From the NCBI GenBank assembly GCA_938092015.1, contig CALKOT010000025.1, positions 1 to 39,746 on the forward strand: DNA of 39,746 bases, in the 5' to 3' direction. A program made the translations under genes and the position numbers. Source of the stretch: an uncultured Paracoccaceae bacterium. GTDB lineage: Bacteria > Pseudomonadota > Alphaproteobacteria > Rhodobacterales > Rhodobacteraceae. This document shows, one piece after another, positions 26,980 to 36,855 of this stretch (within the stretch, counting starts at the first letter, position 1; each line of letters begins with the position of its first letter). The notes under the pieces are model-generated. The model ran no database searches and was not told the DNA's origin. It saw only the letters and a list, made by a program, of their open reading frames with translations.

Positions 26980-28260
26980 ATGGCGCATTCACTTGTTGGC
27001 CCACGAATTCGTGAACGCCGCAGGGCGCGAGGCGTCAGTCAGGTCGCTCTCGCCAAGGATGTGGGCATCTCAGCCTCGTATTTGAACCTGATAGAGCACA
27101 ACAAACGCGGAATCGCAGGACGTACGCTGATCGCCATCGCGCGTGAGCTGGACATGGCGCCTGCCGAACTTGCCGAAGGTGCTGACGCAGGCATGATCGA
27201 GACCCTGACAGAGGCCGCAAGCGCAGCGCCCGGCGCCGGGGCTGAAATGAACCGGGTCAGCGAACTGATCGGCCGCTTCCCGGGCTGGGCGCGCGTCGTC
27301 GGCGCCATTGCGCAGCGGGCGGAAGCCAAGGACAGACAGCTTTCTCTTCTTTCCGACCGGCTGGCGCACGACCCCTATCTGGCTGAAGCAATGCATCTGA
27401 TGCTGTCTTCGGTCACAGCCGTTCATTCCACCGCGGGTATCTTGGTTGAGAACACGGAAATGAACGATCAGCAGCGCAATCGTTTCACCAAAAACCTTTA
27501 TGACGAAAGCGTTCGCCTGACCGAAACGGCCAAAGACCTTGTCGTCTATTTTGACAACCCGTTGGAAAGCGGCGTCGGCGGCGATGAAACGGCAGATCTG
27601 TTGCACGACTTTTGGGCTAAGCGAGGATTTCATGCACCGGATCTGGAAACCTGCAATGAAAGCGCCCAGCATATGCTGCTGGATGAAATGGGCGACATCG
27701 CCCGCGAAGACGCAGAGAAATCGCTGGCCCGCTATCAGAAAATCGCTGCAGCCCTGCCGCTGACCGCATTTCTGGAAGACGCCAAGCGCCAGCATTGGGA
27801 CCCGCTTGAACTGGCCCATGCAACCGGCGCGTCGCTTCGTGATGTGTTTTTCAGGCTGGCCCATCTGCCGCCAGATGATGGCGCGCCCGTATTCGGCCTG
27901 ATCGAATGCGATGCCTCGGGCGGTGTTGTGTTTCGCAAGGAACTGCCCGGCTTTCCTTTGCCACGTCAGGGTGGCGCGTGCCCCCTTTGGCCGCTTTACC
28001 GCGCCCTTGGCCATCCCGGGCAGCCAGTTCGCGCAATCTTGCGCACCCCGGGCGATGAGACGTTCACGGCCTGGGCCGTCGCGTCGCCTGACGGGCCGGT
28101 TGATTACGCCCTGCCGCCAACCTGCAAAAGCGTGATGCTGTTCACAACCGACGCGGCGTTAACGCCTAGCACAGCGCCGGCAGTTGAGGTCGGCGCCCAA
28201 TGCCGTGTTTGTCCACGCCAGACTTGCGCCTCGCGTCGCACTGCGTTTTTGTTAAAGTAA
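26980..28260 (+). CDS. ScfR-type (short-chain fatty acyl) XRE transcriptional regulator
   Basis: A 426-residue regulator. Residues about 8-62 are an XRE helix-turn-helix (IRERRRARGVSQVALAKDVG, ISASYLNLIEHNKRGI). The long middle and C-terminal part matches the ScfR family (RamB/PccR/MccR-like; IrrE-like and DUF2083 regions), ending with a cysteine-rich segment CRVCPRQTCASR. Known members respond to short-chain acyl-CoA and control acetate, propionate or methylcitrate genes. It is divergent from the transporter-acs operon, with repeats in the shared promoter region, so control of that operon is likely. AAAGGAAAA precedes the start. Confidence 0.88.
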   Translation: MAHSLVGPRIRERRRARGVSQVALAKDVGISASYLNLIEHNKRGIAGRTLIAIARELDMAPAELAEGADAGMIETLTEAASAAPGAGAEMNRVSELIGRFPGWARVVGAIAQRAEAKDRQLSLLSDRLAHDPYLAEAMHLMLSSVTAVHSTAGILVENTEMNDQQRNRFTKNLYDESVRLTETAKDLVVYFDNPLESGVGGDETADLLHDFWAKRGFHAPDLETCNESAQHMLLDEMGDIAREDAEKSLARYQKIAAALPLTAFLEDAKRQHWDPLELAHATGASLRDVFFRLAHLPPDDGAPVFGLIECDASGGVVFRKELPGFPLPRQGGACPLWPLYRALGHPGQPVRAILRTPGDETFTAWAVASPDGPVDYALPPTCKSVMLFTTDAALTPSTAPAVEVGAQCRVCPRQTCASRRTAFLLK

Positions 28261-28324
28261 CAAGAAAATGGCGATGTGCGGCGAACGCCCGCGTGCGCCT
28301 GGGCTTCTGGGGAGGGTCCAACAG

Positions 28325-28687
28325 GTGAAGTCAGTGCTACTAATCGAAGACGAGCCAAACATAATTGAAGCGATCCGGTTCATATTGGAACAGGATGGGT
28401 GGACCGTCGACACCCACTCAGACGGCGCGGACGCGGTTGAGCGTGCAGCGGCGGTTGGCCCGGATGTCATTATCCTGGACCTGATGCTGCCCAACAAATC
28501 GGGTTTCGACATCCTGCGCGATTTGCGCACGCTGCCTGCCTTTGTCGATCTGCCAATCTTGATGCTGACCGCAAAGGGACAGGCCAAAGACCGTGAAACC
28601 GCTGAAGCCCATGGTGTGACGAAGTTCATGACGAAGCCTTTCGCCAATCAGGACCTTCTGGCCGCTGTCAGGGCGCTTGGCGACTGA
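28325..28687 (+). CDS. Single-domain response regulator (CheY-like)
   Basis: A 120-residue receiver without an output domain. Acidic pocket residues are in LLIEDEPN (Glu8/Asp9), the phosphoacceptor is Asp52 in VIILDLMLPNKSG, the switch Thr is in LMLTAKG and the Lys in FMTKPFANQDLL. GTG 28325 is used because GGAGGG lies seven bases upstream. It overlaps the next gene by one base (TGATGA), so it is translationally linked with the small membrane protein and the histidine kinase. Confidence 0.92.
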   Translation: MKSVLLIEDEPNIIEAIRFILEQDGWTVDTHSDGADAVERAAAVGPDVIILDLMLPNKSGFDILRDLRTLPAFVDLPILMLTAKGQAKDRETAEAHGVTKFMTKPFANQDLLAAVRALGD

Positions 28688-28935
28688 TGAAAGACACCGG
28701 TCATAGCGCTGCCGACCGACGCGGCCAGATCGGGCGCAAAGTGCGCGACCTCGCCGCTATTTTACCGCTGCTGGGCGTGGTGTTCTTCGCCAGCCCCCTG
28801 ATTTCCGCCATCACAGGCGGTGATGAAGGCGAGTTGCCGAACGCCGTCTTTTACATCTTTGTCGTCTGGGCCGTCCTGATCGCCCTGGCGTTCATCCTCT
28901 CACGTCTTCTGCGCAGTGACGCGGGGCCGGAATGA
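28687..28935 (+). CDS. Small two-helix membrane protein
   Basis: An 82-residue protein with two transmembrane helices (LAAILPLLGVVFFASPLISA and VFYIFVVWAVLIALAFILSR) separated by a short acidic loop. No family is recognised with confidence; similar small proteins often precede SLC5-type sensor kinases. It starts in the ATGA overlap with the receiver gene and overlaps the kinase start by four bases (ATGACG at 28932), which suggests that it works with the kinase. Confidence 0.8.
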   Translation: MKDTGHSAADRRGQIGRKVRDLAAILPLLGVVFFASPLISAITGGDEGELPNAVFYIFVVWAVLIALAFILSRLLRSDAGPE

Positions 28936-31625
28936 CGCTGTCGTTCAATCTGCTGGTATCGATTTGTTTGGCCTATGTCGCCGCCCTCTTCCTGATCGCC
29001 TGGGCGGCTGAGCGACGCGCCAGCCGGGGGCGGCTGGGCATCCTTCGGTCCCCTGTCGTTTATACCCTGTCGATATCAGTCTACTGCACCGCCTGGACGT
29101 ACTATGGCGCGGTTGGGTCTGCGGCGCGTAGTGGATTGGAGTTTGTCACCATCTACCTTGGCCCCACCATGGTGTTCGTCAGTTGGTGGTGGTTCTTACG
29201 CAAACTCGTGCGCGTCGGTCGGGCGCAGCGCGTCACCTCCATCGCTGACCTGATCTCATCGCGCTTCGGCAAATCCGCAACATTGGCCGTGATCGTCACC
29301 CTGCTCGCGGTCGCTGGGACAACGCCTTACATCGCGCTGCAACTGCAATCCCTGACGCTTAGCTTTTCGGTCTTCGCGGCGGACGGCGCTGCAGATCCGG
29401 GCATAACAGCGCTGTGGGTCGCGATTGGCCTTGCCCTTTTCACCATCATCTTCGGCACCCGCAACATCGACGCAAACGAACGCCACCACGGCGTCGTCAC
29501 CGCCATCGCCGTCGAAGCCATCGTCAAACTGGTCGCGCTGATCGCTGTTGGCATCTTCGTCGTCTGGGGCGTTGCTTCCGGTCCCGGCGACATCGCCGCG
29601 CGGATTGACCCTGAACTGCTGCACGGGCAGGATGTCTTTTCCGGGCGCTGGGTGACGCTGATTTTCCTTAGCGCCGCCGCGGTCATCTGCCTGCCCCGCA
29701 TGTTTCAGGTCATTGTCGTCGAAAACTCGGATGAGCGGCATCTGGCGACCGCATCATGGGCCTTCCCGCTGTACCTGTTTCTGATGAGCCTTTTTGTCCT
29801 GCCCATCGCCATCATCGGGCTAAGCGAACTACCAGCCGGATCAAACCCGGACCTTTTCGTCCTGACAATACCGCTGGCCCGCAATCAGGAAACACTGGCG
29901 ACACTTGCTTTTCTGGGCGGGTTTTCCGCCGCGACATCAATGGTGATCGTCGCCTCGCTGGCGCTGGCTACAATGGTGTCCAACCACATTGTGATGCCGG
30001 TCTGGCTGCGCATGTCGAAGGATCAAACACCGGCCAGCGATGACGTGAAAACGCTGCTGATCCGGTCGCGCCGCATCTCTATCGTAGGGGTACTGTCGCT
30101 CGGCTATCTTTACTATCAGGTTACGGGTGGGACCGGCGCGCTGGCGTCTATCGGACTGATCGCTTTCCTCGGTGTCGCGCAAGTGCTGCCAGCCCTTCTG
30201 GGCGGCCTGTTCTGGCGGGGCGCGACGCGGCGGGGGGCATTGGCGGGGCTTAGCATCGGCTTTGCCCTTTGGCTGTACACATCCTTTCTGCCAAGCTTTG
30301 AAGGCGGGTTCCTTTTAACGGCATCCGTCCTTGAAAACGGCCTGTTTGGGGTAGAGGCATTGCGCCCCCGCGCCCTGTTTGGCCTGACGATCGAGGACCC
30401 ACTGGTTCACTCTCTCGTCTGGTCATTGGGTGCCAATGCGCTGGTGTTCGTCATCATCTCACTTGCATCATTCCCTCGCCCTATAGAGCGCTTGCAAGCA
30501 ATGCAGTTCATTGATCGATCCGCCAGTGGCGGCGCGAGAATGGGCGGGATCAGCCGCGTAACGACGTCAGAGGAACTGCTGGTTCTCGCGCAGCGCGTTC
30601 TTGGCCGTGACCAAGGCATCCGCGTCTTCAATGAAATAGCGGCAGAGCAGGGAAGGTCATCGGGCTTGCCTGAACCGACAGACAGTTTCATCGAAAAACT
30701 TGAACGCGAATTTGCAGGCTCAGTCGGCGCCGCCACTGCGCACGCGATGATGAACCAGATCGCATCAGGCGCAGCGATTTCCGTACAGGATTTGATCGCT
30801 GTGGCGGATGAAACCGCGCAGATCATGGAATATTCCGCCCGCCTGGAAAGCCAGTCGAAAGAGCTTGCTGAAACCGCCGCCGAACTGCGGGCCGCCAATC
30901 AGAAACTGACAGAACTTTCGGATCAGAAAGACGCATTCCTTAGTCAGGTCAGCCATGAGCTACGCACACCGATGACATCGATCCGGTCGTTTGCGGAAAT
31001 CCTGCGCGACAGCGAAAAAGTAGAAACCGCCCAGCGCGCCCGGTTTTTGTCGATTATCCATGACGAAAGCCAGCGCCTGACGCGGCTGCTGGATGACATT
31101 CTTGACCTCAGCTTTCTCGAAAACGGTCAGATCATGCTGAATCTGGAAGAAGTCAGGCTGGCTCACGTCATCGACCGCGCCCTTGCGGCGACCGAAACCC
31201 TGCAGACCGAAAGCAACGTGACGGTCATTCGTGATCGAGAGGTGGAACTGATCCCGGTTGAAACCGACTTCGACCGCCTGACGCAGGTCTTTATCAACCT
31301 CATTTCAAACGCCATTCGCCATGGATGCGGCGAAGGTGGTGAGATTGTCATCCAAACCACGCAGGCGGGCGACGCGGTCCATGTCGACGTCTCGGACCGT
31401 GGCCCGGGTGTGCCAGCGGATAAAATCGATCTGATTTTCGAGAAATTCGCCCGTCTTTCGGCAAAAGCAACGGCAGGCAGCGCAGGTCTGGGCCTGCCAA
31501 TCAGCCGCCAGATCATGCTTAATCTAGGCGGCGCGCTGGATTATTTGCAGCGCCCCGCCGGATCAACTTTTCGGGTCACGACGCCGGTTAGCCGCGCCGA
31601 TACAGCCGTACAATCCGCCGCCTGA
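28932..31625 (+). CDS. SLC5-domain sensor histidine kinase (CbrA/CrbS-like)
   Basis: An 897-residue inner-membrane kinase. The first about 480 residues are a sodium/solute-symporter (SLC5) domain with about 12-13 helices (for example VYTLSISVYCTAWTYYGAVG and ISRRISIVGVLSLGYLYYQV-like segments). A coiled-coil region (SQSKELAETAAELRAANQKL) leads to the kinase core: His675 in SQVSHELRTPMTSIRSFAEI, the N box NLISNAIRHG, and the G boxes DRGPGVPADKIDLIFEKFAR and GSAGLGLPISRQI. CbrA-type kinases control carbon and amino acid use, and CrbS-type ones control acs; that role here is inference. It is followed by an NtrC-type regulator, as in CbrAB. Confidence 0.92.
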   Translation: MTLSFNLLVSICLAYVAALFLIAWAAERRASRGRLGILRSPVVYTLSISVYCTAWTYYGAVGSAARSGLEFVTIYLGPTMVFVSWWWFLRKLVRVGRAQRVTSIADLISSRFGKSATLAVIVTLLAVAGTTPYIALQLQSLTLSFSVFAADGAADPGITALWVAIGLALFTIIFGTRNIDANERHHGVVTAIAVEAIVKLVALIAVGIFVVWGVASGPGDIAARIDPELLHGQDVFSGRWVTLIFLSAAAVICLPRMFQVIVVENSDERHLATASWAFPLYLFLMSLFVLPIAIIGLSELPAGSNPDLFVLTIPLARNQETLATLAFLGGFSAATSMVIVASLALATMVSNHIVMPVWLRMSKDQTPASDDVKTLLIRSRRISIVGVLSLGYLYYQVTGGTGALASIGLIAFLGVAQVLPALLGGLFWRGATRRGALAGLSIGFALWLYTSFLPSFEGGFLLTASVLENGLFGVEALRPRALFGLTIEDPLVHSLVWSLGANALVFVIISLASFPRPIERLQAMQFIDRSASGGARMGGISRVTTSEELLVLAQRVLGRDQGIRVFNEIAAEQGRSSGLPEPTDSFIEKLEREFAGSVGAATAHAMMNQIASGAAISVQDLIAVADETAQIMEYSARLESQSKELAETAAELRAANQKLTELSDQKDAFLSQVSHELRTPMTSIRSFAEILRDSEKVETAQRARFLSIIHDESQRLTRLLDDILDLSFLENGQIMLNLEEVRLAHVIDRALAATETLQTESNVTVIRDREVELIPVETDFDRLTQVFINLISNAIRHGCGEGGEIVIQTTQAGDAVHVDVSDRGPGVPADKIDLIFEKFARLSAKATAGSAGLGLPISRQIMLNLGGALDYLQRPAGSTFRVTTPVSRADTAVQSAA

Positions 31626-31737
31626 CACACGCTGGTCCTGAGCAGGGCGTCCGTCGTCAGTTTCTTAATGTTTCGCTGGCAACTATGGGGCTTTCCGGGA
31701 CACCGGCCAATTCCTGACGACCATCTGCAGGCCCAAC

Positions 31738-33143
31738 ATGATCCTGATCGTCGATGATGAAGCCTCACAACGCCACATGACTGGCGCACTTCTAACCGCA
31801 GCACGCCGGGCCTGGCGTGAGGTCGCGTCTGGGCCAGACGCGCTGGATCTTTTGAAAAGCGATGAAGGGGGCGGTGTTTCTTTGGTCCTTCTCAATCTTG
31901 CGATGCCAGAAATGACCGGGATTGAAGTTCTTCGCGCCCTTCGACCACACCTCCCTGATCTGCCCGTTCTCGTGCTGACATCAAACGGATCAGTTTCGAA
32001 TGCCGTTTCCGCAATGCAGGCAGGCGCAACGGACTTTCTGATCAAGCCAATCGCGGCAGAACGCTTGGAAGTATCGATCACCAACGCACTTAAGATCCGC
32101 TCGCTTACGAATGAAGTACGCCGCCTGAAAGCACCTGAGGATTCGGCTGGTTTCGATCGCCTTGTGGCGCAAGCCGACACCACAAAACGTGCAATCAGGA
32201 TCGCCGCGCGCGGGGCTGCGTCAAGCATCCCGATGCTCATCGAAGGGGAAAGCGGCATCGGCAAAGAAGTATTCGCCCGGGCAATTCACGCCGCATCAGC
32301 CCGCGCAGACGGTCCTTTTGTAGCGGTGAACTGCGGCGCCCTGCCCGACACGCTGGTCGAAAGCATTCTGTTCGGGCACGAAAAGGGCGCCTTCACTGGG
32401 GCTATCGCCAAGCGGATCAGCAAGTTTGAAGAGGCCGATGGCGGCACGCTGTTTCTCGATGAGATCGGCGAACTGCCGCTGGAAGCGCAGGTCAAACTCC
32501 TCCGTGTGATACAGGAAGGTGAGGTTGACCCGGTCGGCGGCGCCCGCACTGTTTCATCGGATTTTCGACTGATCACCGCAACCAATCGCGATCTGGCCGC
32601 TGAAGTCGGCGCCGGCGATTTCGCGAAGATCTTTACTATCGCATCAGTGTCTTTCCTATGCCCCTGCCGCCGCTACGCGATCGGCGCGCCGATATTCTGC
32701 CGTTGGCCGAAGGATTCGCTGGCCGCTTTGCGCTGGCTGAGGGCAAAACGGTCACTGGATTTACAAACGACGCAAAGACCCACCTTCAAGCTGCGCCATG
32801 GCCTGGTAACGTCCGACAGCTTGAAAACATGATCTATCGCGCCGTTGTTCTAGCCGAGGGCGGCTTGCTTGGGGCGGAAGATTTTCCGCATCTTACCGCC
32901 CCCCCGACGTGCGATTTGCACCAAGGTGTCGGTGCGCGAGAGGCGCGCAACCCCTATCTTGGCCTAGATGGCCATATTCGACCATTGGCGGAGATTGAAG
33001 CGGATGCTTTGATCGATGCACTGGATCGTTATGACGGGCAAATGTCGGAAGCCGCCCGTCGCCTTGGTATTGGCCGATCCACCCTTTACCGGAAAACACA
33101 GGAAGGGACGGAGACGCCCAGTTCGCACCAACAGGAAAACTGA
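31738..33143 (+). pseudogene. NtrC-family sigma-54 response regulator (CbrB-like), frameshifted
   Basis: Receiver, AAA+ and Fis-type DNA-binding domains are all present but in two frames. The first frame runs from ATG 31738 to about 32622; the second continues to TGA 33143. Restoring one C (TTC-GCGAAGAT to TTCCGCGAAGAT) gives the expected [20 protein letters not shown] and a 468-residue protein. Walker A GESGIGKE and the sigma-54 contact motif GAFTGA are intact, and the C terminus has SEAARRLGIGRSTLYRK. In the receiver, the expected phosphoacceptor Asp is Asn53 in [12 protein letters not shown] (AAT, one transition from GAT). It sits just downstream of the SLC5 kinase. Confidence 0.85.
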
Positions 33144-33291
33144 TGGCGAAGTCATTGTGCAGGCAAATCACAGAATACCTTCACTGGCGTAGGACTTCGC
33201 CTGTGTTTCCCACCCGACGCCTGAGTACGCCAGCAGGGTGGCGCAAAAGTTAAAGAAACTATAATTATGTTATATATCAAATAGATTGATT

Positions 33292-33311
33292 TGGTTTCAC
33301 GCGTGAAACCA
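33292..33311. promoter_or_regulatory. Perfect 20-base palindrome TGGTTTCACGCGTGAAACCA, copy 2
   Basis: The sequence is a perfect inverted repeat with no loop, so more likely a protein-binding site than an RNA hairpin. It sits nine bases beyond the glmM stop in the gap between two convergent genes. It resembles the ParB site TGTTTCACGTGAAACA but has two extra central bases. A weaker copy is at 4307-4322. Confidence 0.6.
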
Positions 33312-33319
33312 TGGCAATA

Positions 33320-34645
33320 CTAAGCTGCTTCAACCTCGTCGCAGATTGTCTGAACCACCTGTTTGACCAGCACTTCATCTTCACCTTCGCCCATCACGCG
33401 GATCAAGGGTTCAGTTCCCGACTTTCGGATCACCAACCGGCCATTCTGGCCCAGCATCGCTTCACCCTCTTTTATGGCAGAGATAACCGCGGCTGCGGCC
33501 AAAGGGTCGCCCCTTGCGAAACGCACATTCTGAAGGAGCTGCGGCCAGGGCGAGAATAGCTTGCACACCTCTGACGCGGGTCGCCCTGCAGAAACAACAG
33601 CGGCCAGTACCTGCAGCGCTGCGATCAGGCCGTCGCCCGTCGTTACATAGTCGGTCAGAACGACATGACCCGACTGCTCACCACCCACATTGAACCCGTG
33701 CTTGCGCATCTCCGCCACGACATGTCTGTCGCCAACCGCAGTGCGACGCAGGAACACGCCCATGCCTTCCAGATGTCTTTCCAGACCCATGTTCGACATG
33801 ATCGTCGCCACGACGCCGCCATGGGCCAACCGGTCGCTCTGCATCCAGCGCCGGGCGATCAGCGCAAGGATCTGGTCGCCGTCAACGATCTGACCGGTTT
33901 CATCAATCGCATGCACCCGGTCGGCATCCCCATCCAGCGCAATCCCGGCATGGGCGCCAGTTTCGAGCACCTTTGCGATACAGGCGTCCGGCGCCGTAGA
34001 CCCAACGCCAGCGTTGATGTTTGTGCCATCCGGCGACACACCCAGCGGAATTACCTCAGCGCCCAATTCATAAAGAACCGTGGGCGCTGTTTTGTAGGCG
34101 GCCCCATTGGCGCAATCGACAACGATCTTCATGCCAGCCAGGCTAAGCCCCTTCGGGAACGTCGCCTTGGCGATCTCGATATACCGCCCAATGCCGTCGT
34201 CCACGTGCTGCGCACGACCGATTTCTGTCGCGTCCGCAAGATCGGGGCTGTCGACCAGCGCCAGAATGCCAGCCTCATCCGTATCCGACAGTTTAAACCC
34301 GTCGGGGCCGAAAAACTTGATCCCGTTATCGTAATACGGATTGTGAGAAGCCGAGATCATCACGCCGATATCCGCCCGCATCGAACGGGTCAGCATGCCC
34401 ACCGCGGGCGTAGGCGCAGGGCCAAGGCGGAACACATCCATGCCTGTCGCTGTGAAACCAGCTTGCATCGCGCCTTCCAGCATATACCCCGAAAGCCGCG
34501 TATCCTTGCCGATGACAACCCGATGCGAGCCACGGGCGAAGTACCGCCCAGCCGCCATTGCCAGCTTCATCGCCATTTCAGCTGTCATCGGATGCTGGTT
34601 GGCCCGCCCCCGGACGCCGTCTGTGCCAAAGATCTTTTCGCTCAT
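33320..34645 (-). CDS. glmM: Phosphoglucosamine mutase
   Basis: A 441-residue enzyme that isomerises glucosamine-6-P to glucosamine-1-P for UDP-GlcNAc, peptidoglycan and LPS. It starts [20 protein letters not shown], has the active-site phosphoserine motif [17 protein letters not shown], the metal loop [13 protein letters not shown], the sugar-binding GGEQSGHVV and the C-terminal phosphate loop [14 protein letters not shown]-like [16 protein letters not shown]. The length is normal. It is four bases downstream of folP on the same strand, an arrangement seen in many proteobacteria. Confidence 0.97.
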   Translation of the reverse strand: MSEKIFGTDGVRGRANQHPMTAEMAMKLAMAAGRYFARGSHRVVIGKDTRLSGYMLEGAMQAGFTATGMDVFRLGPAPTPAVGMLTRSMRADIGVMISASHNPYYDNGIKFFGPDGFKLSDTDEAGILALVDSPDLADATEIGRAQHVDDGIGRYIEIAKATFPKGLSLAGMKIVVDCANGAAYKTAPTVLYELGAEVIPLGVSPDGTNINAGVGSTAPDACIAKVLETGAHAGIALDGDADRVHAIDETGQIVDGDQILALIARRWMQSDRLAHGGVVATIMSNMGLERHLEGMGVFLRRTAVGDRHVVAEMRKHGFNVGGEQSGHVVLTDYVTTGDGLIAALQVLAAVVSAGRPASEVCKLFSPWPQLLQNVRFARGDPLAAAAVISAIKEGEAMLGQNGRLVIRKSGTEPLIRVMGEGEDEVLVKQVVQTICDEVEAA

Positions 34646-34649
34646 CGCT

Positions 34650-35663
34650 TCAAATGTCCCACAACCCGCTCGCCGCCGTCCAGACCGTCAGCGCTTGCCG
34701 CGTCTCGGCCACATCATGCGCCCGGATGATCTGCGCGCCCTGTCCTGCCGCTACCAAAGCCGCCGCAATAGAGCCCGGCGCACGGTTCACAGCGATCGCT
34801 TCACCAGACAGCTTTCCGATAAAGCCTTTCCGCGACGCCCCGATCAGCACAGGAACGCCCATCCACTGAAAAGCCGACAAACCCGACAGGATTGTGACGT
34901 TGTGCTGCAGGGTTTTCCCAAACCCGATGCCCGGATCAACAATGATCTTATCGCGAGAAATCCCAGCTTCCAGGCAAACCTCAATCCGCCCTTCCAGATA
35001 GGCGAAGATATCAATCAGCACGTTCTTGTAGGTTGGGTCGTCCTGCATGGTCCTCAGATCGCCCGAAGCATGCATCAAGCACACTGTCGCGCCGCTTTCG
35101 GCGGCAAAGGCCAGGCTATCGGGATCATGGCTAAGCGCCGAGACATCATTGAACAACTGCGCACCGGCTTTAAACGCCGCCTGCGCCGTCACAGCGTTGC
35201 GTGTGTCGATGGATATAGGCACAGTGATACCTGCAGCCTTTAATCCTTCGATCACAGGCAATACGCGGTCTTGTTCTTCAGCCAGTGAAACAGGCTTGGC
35301 GCCGGGTCTGGTCGATTCTCCGCCGATGTCCAGAAAGTCGGCACCGTCCTCAATCAGCTTTAAACCTCTTGCAACCGCCGCCTCAGCGCTTGCGTCTGAA
35401 CCACCATCTGAAAAGCTATCTGGCGTGATGTTGAGAACCCCCATGATCCGGGGGAAGTCCATCGACACCCCGAGCACACTCGCGCGAGGAGACGTAAATC
35501 CCGCCAATGCATCGGGTGACAGAGATTTCAGGGGAAGGCGGCGTGAGGAGCGGTCATAGCCAAGCGTTTCCACACGTTTGAAACTAATCGGCCCACCTGC
35601 CAGCGATGCGCCATCATCGCCGCCCGTCGCGTCGCAAATTGGTCTGAGCAGAAAATCGCGCAT
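34650..35663 (-). CDS. folP: Dihydropteroate synthase
   Basis: A 337-residue enzyme that joins p-aminobenzoate to the pterin diphosphate in folate synthesis. The core motifs are [53 protein letters not shown] and GASRKGFIG. The first 80 residues are an N-terminal extension beyond the usual 280-residue core, as is common in Rhodobacterales. The ATG at 35663 is preferred because AGGAGG lies eleven bases upstream; the frame extends to 35720 without a family match. Directly upstream of glmM. Confidence 0.95.
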   Translation of the reverse strand: MRDFLLRPICDATGGDDGASLAGGPISFKRVETLGYDRSSRRLPLKSLSPDALAGFTSPRASVLGVSMDFPRIMGVLNITPDSFSDGGSDASAEAAVARGLKLIEDGADFLDIGGESTRPGAKPVSLAEEQDRVLPVIEGLKAAGITVPISIDTRNAVTAQAAFKAGAQLFNDVSALSHDPDSLAFAAESGATVCLMHASGDLRTMQDDPTYKNVLIDIFAYLEGRIEVCLEAGISRDKIIVDPGIGFGKTLQHNVTILSGLSAFQWMGVPVLIGASRKGFIGKLSGEAIAVNRAPGSIAAALVAAGQGAQIIRAHDVAETRQALTVWTAASGLWDI

Positions 35664-35853
35664 CAGTTTGGTCGCCTCCTGAGTCGCTAGCGGAGTAACC
35701 CAATCAGAAATTTGCGGCAACGTTCATTTTACACACTTAAATTTTGTTAATTATATTTATTGTGACTTATAGATGTATTTAATTGCATTCCACACTTTAT
35801 GTTCTTAAGTTTTTTGAAAGCACATCAACGCGCTGAGAAAAGGATGCTTCCAA
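35664..35853. promoter_or_regulatory. AT-rich divergent promoter region of folP and the sulfite reduction operon
   Basis: About 190 bases, strongly AT-rich at 35730-35820 (runs such as TAATTATATTTATTGTGA), between folP and the sulfur operon start. It must hold the promoter of the sulfur operon, but I cannot assign -35/-10 boxes or a known operator with confidence. Confidence 0.5.
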
Positions 35854-36843
35854 ATGGATACGCCGAACGCCCCTTTGATCATCATTGGCGCAGGCCCTGC
35901 CGGGCTCTACGCTGCAGTCCAGCTTGGGATGAAAGGCCATCGGTCAACCATCATCGATGCGCTGCCATATCCAGGTGGGCAGTGCGCCGCGCTTTACCCT
36001 GCTGGCATGATTAACGATGCGCCCTCCCATCACGATATTTCTGCAGCCAGTTTGGTTGACCAACTGAAGGATCAACTTCAGCCATTTGCCCCCCTTCTTC
36101 TGACATCACGCCGGGCTAAATCCGTCTGGGGCTCTCTGGACGCTGGTTTCAGTGTGGAAACCAATACCGGTGAGACGATCACCGGGGCCGCCGTGATTTA
36201 TGCTGGCGGCGCTGGCGCGCTAATCCCCCGACCATTGATGACGAGCGGGATTGAGGCCGTAAAAGGCGGTGTGAGCTATCTCACGGAGGGTGCTCAGACA
36301 TCAGCTGGAAAACGGGTTGCTGTTTTTGGTGACGGCGAAGCAGCAATTGATCTGGCGTTGACGGTGTCAAGGCAGGCCAAAAGTGTCGCGCTGATCCATT
36401 CCACCCCTCTTCGCGCCGGGCAACGCACGATGAACGATCTGGCCGGCGCCGCACGTCGTCTTTCGGTTGTGAATGGCGATCTGTCCCGCGTCCACTCTGC
36501 CGACGGGTTACTGTCACGCATCGAAATCTCTGTGAACGGCGCAGCCCAAATGCATGACGTGGACCTTCTGCTTGTACAGGCGGGCCTTGAACGCGCCCGG
36601 GAGACGATCACTGGGCTGACTGACATCAACAATGCCATGACAGGCGAAACAGAAACGCCTGGCATCTTCATCATTGGCGATGCCCTGCCGTCGGCAAGCC
36701 GTCCCCCAGTCATAGCCGCCGGTTTTTCGGAGGCTTCGCGCGCCGTGGAGGCCATTCAGCAACGTTTCAATGCTGATGAGCTGACCACCCCGCCCCACAC
36801 AACAACCTCGCCTGACGAACAGGCCCATCGCAACGTCGCCTGA
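35854..36843 (+). CDS. TrxR-like ferredoxin--NADP(+) reductase
   Basis: A 329-residue FAD/NAD(P) flavoprotein. FAD motif IIGAGPAGLYAAVQLG, then PYPGGQCAALYPAGMINDAP, which matches the YumC-type FNR string GGQLSALYP, NADP motif VAVFGDGEAAIDLAL and C-terminal FAD motif GIFIIGDALPSAS. The thioredoxin-reductase CxxC pair is absent, so it is not TrxR. It probably passes NADPH electrons to ferredoxin or directly to the sulfite reductase. AGGA lies ten bases before the ATG. First gene of the operon, twelve bases before DUF2849. Confidence 0.85.
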   Translation: MDTPNAPLIIIGAGPAGLYAAVQLGMKGHRSTIIDALPYPGGQCAALYPAGMINDAPSHHDISAASLVDQLKDQLQPFAPLLLTSRRAKSVWGSLDAGFSVETNTGETITGAAVIYAGGAGALIPRPLMTSGIEAVKGGVSYLTEGAQTSAGKRVAVFGDGEAAIDLALTVSRQAKSVALIHSTPLRAGQRTMNDLAGAARRLSVVNGDLSRVHSADGLLSRIEISVNGAAQMHDVDLLLVQAGLERARETITGLTDINNAMTGETETPGIFIIGDALPSASRPPVIAAGFSEASRAVEAIQQRFNADELTTPPHTTTSPDEQAHRNVA

Positions 36844-36855
36844 AGGAGCAATATC

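Noticed and set aside
27070-28014. Long minus-strand frame opposite the ScfR-like regulator
   Set aside because: It mirrors a well-supported XRE/ScfR protein and contains no domain or start signal.
33292-33311. A canonical chromosomal parS site
   Set aside because: The centre has two more bases than TGTTTCACGTGAAACA, and a partition-plasmid type consensus with inner C and G is not matched. Reported instead as an unassigned palindrome.
33665-34729. Long plus-strand frame opposite glmM
   Set aside because: It is antisense to a full-length glmM with all catalytic motifs; His/Arg-rich composition is typical of a shadow frame.
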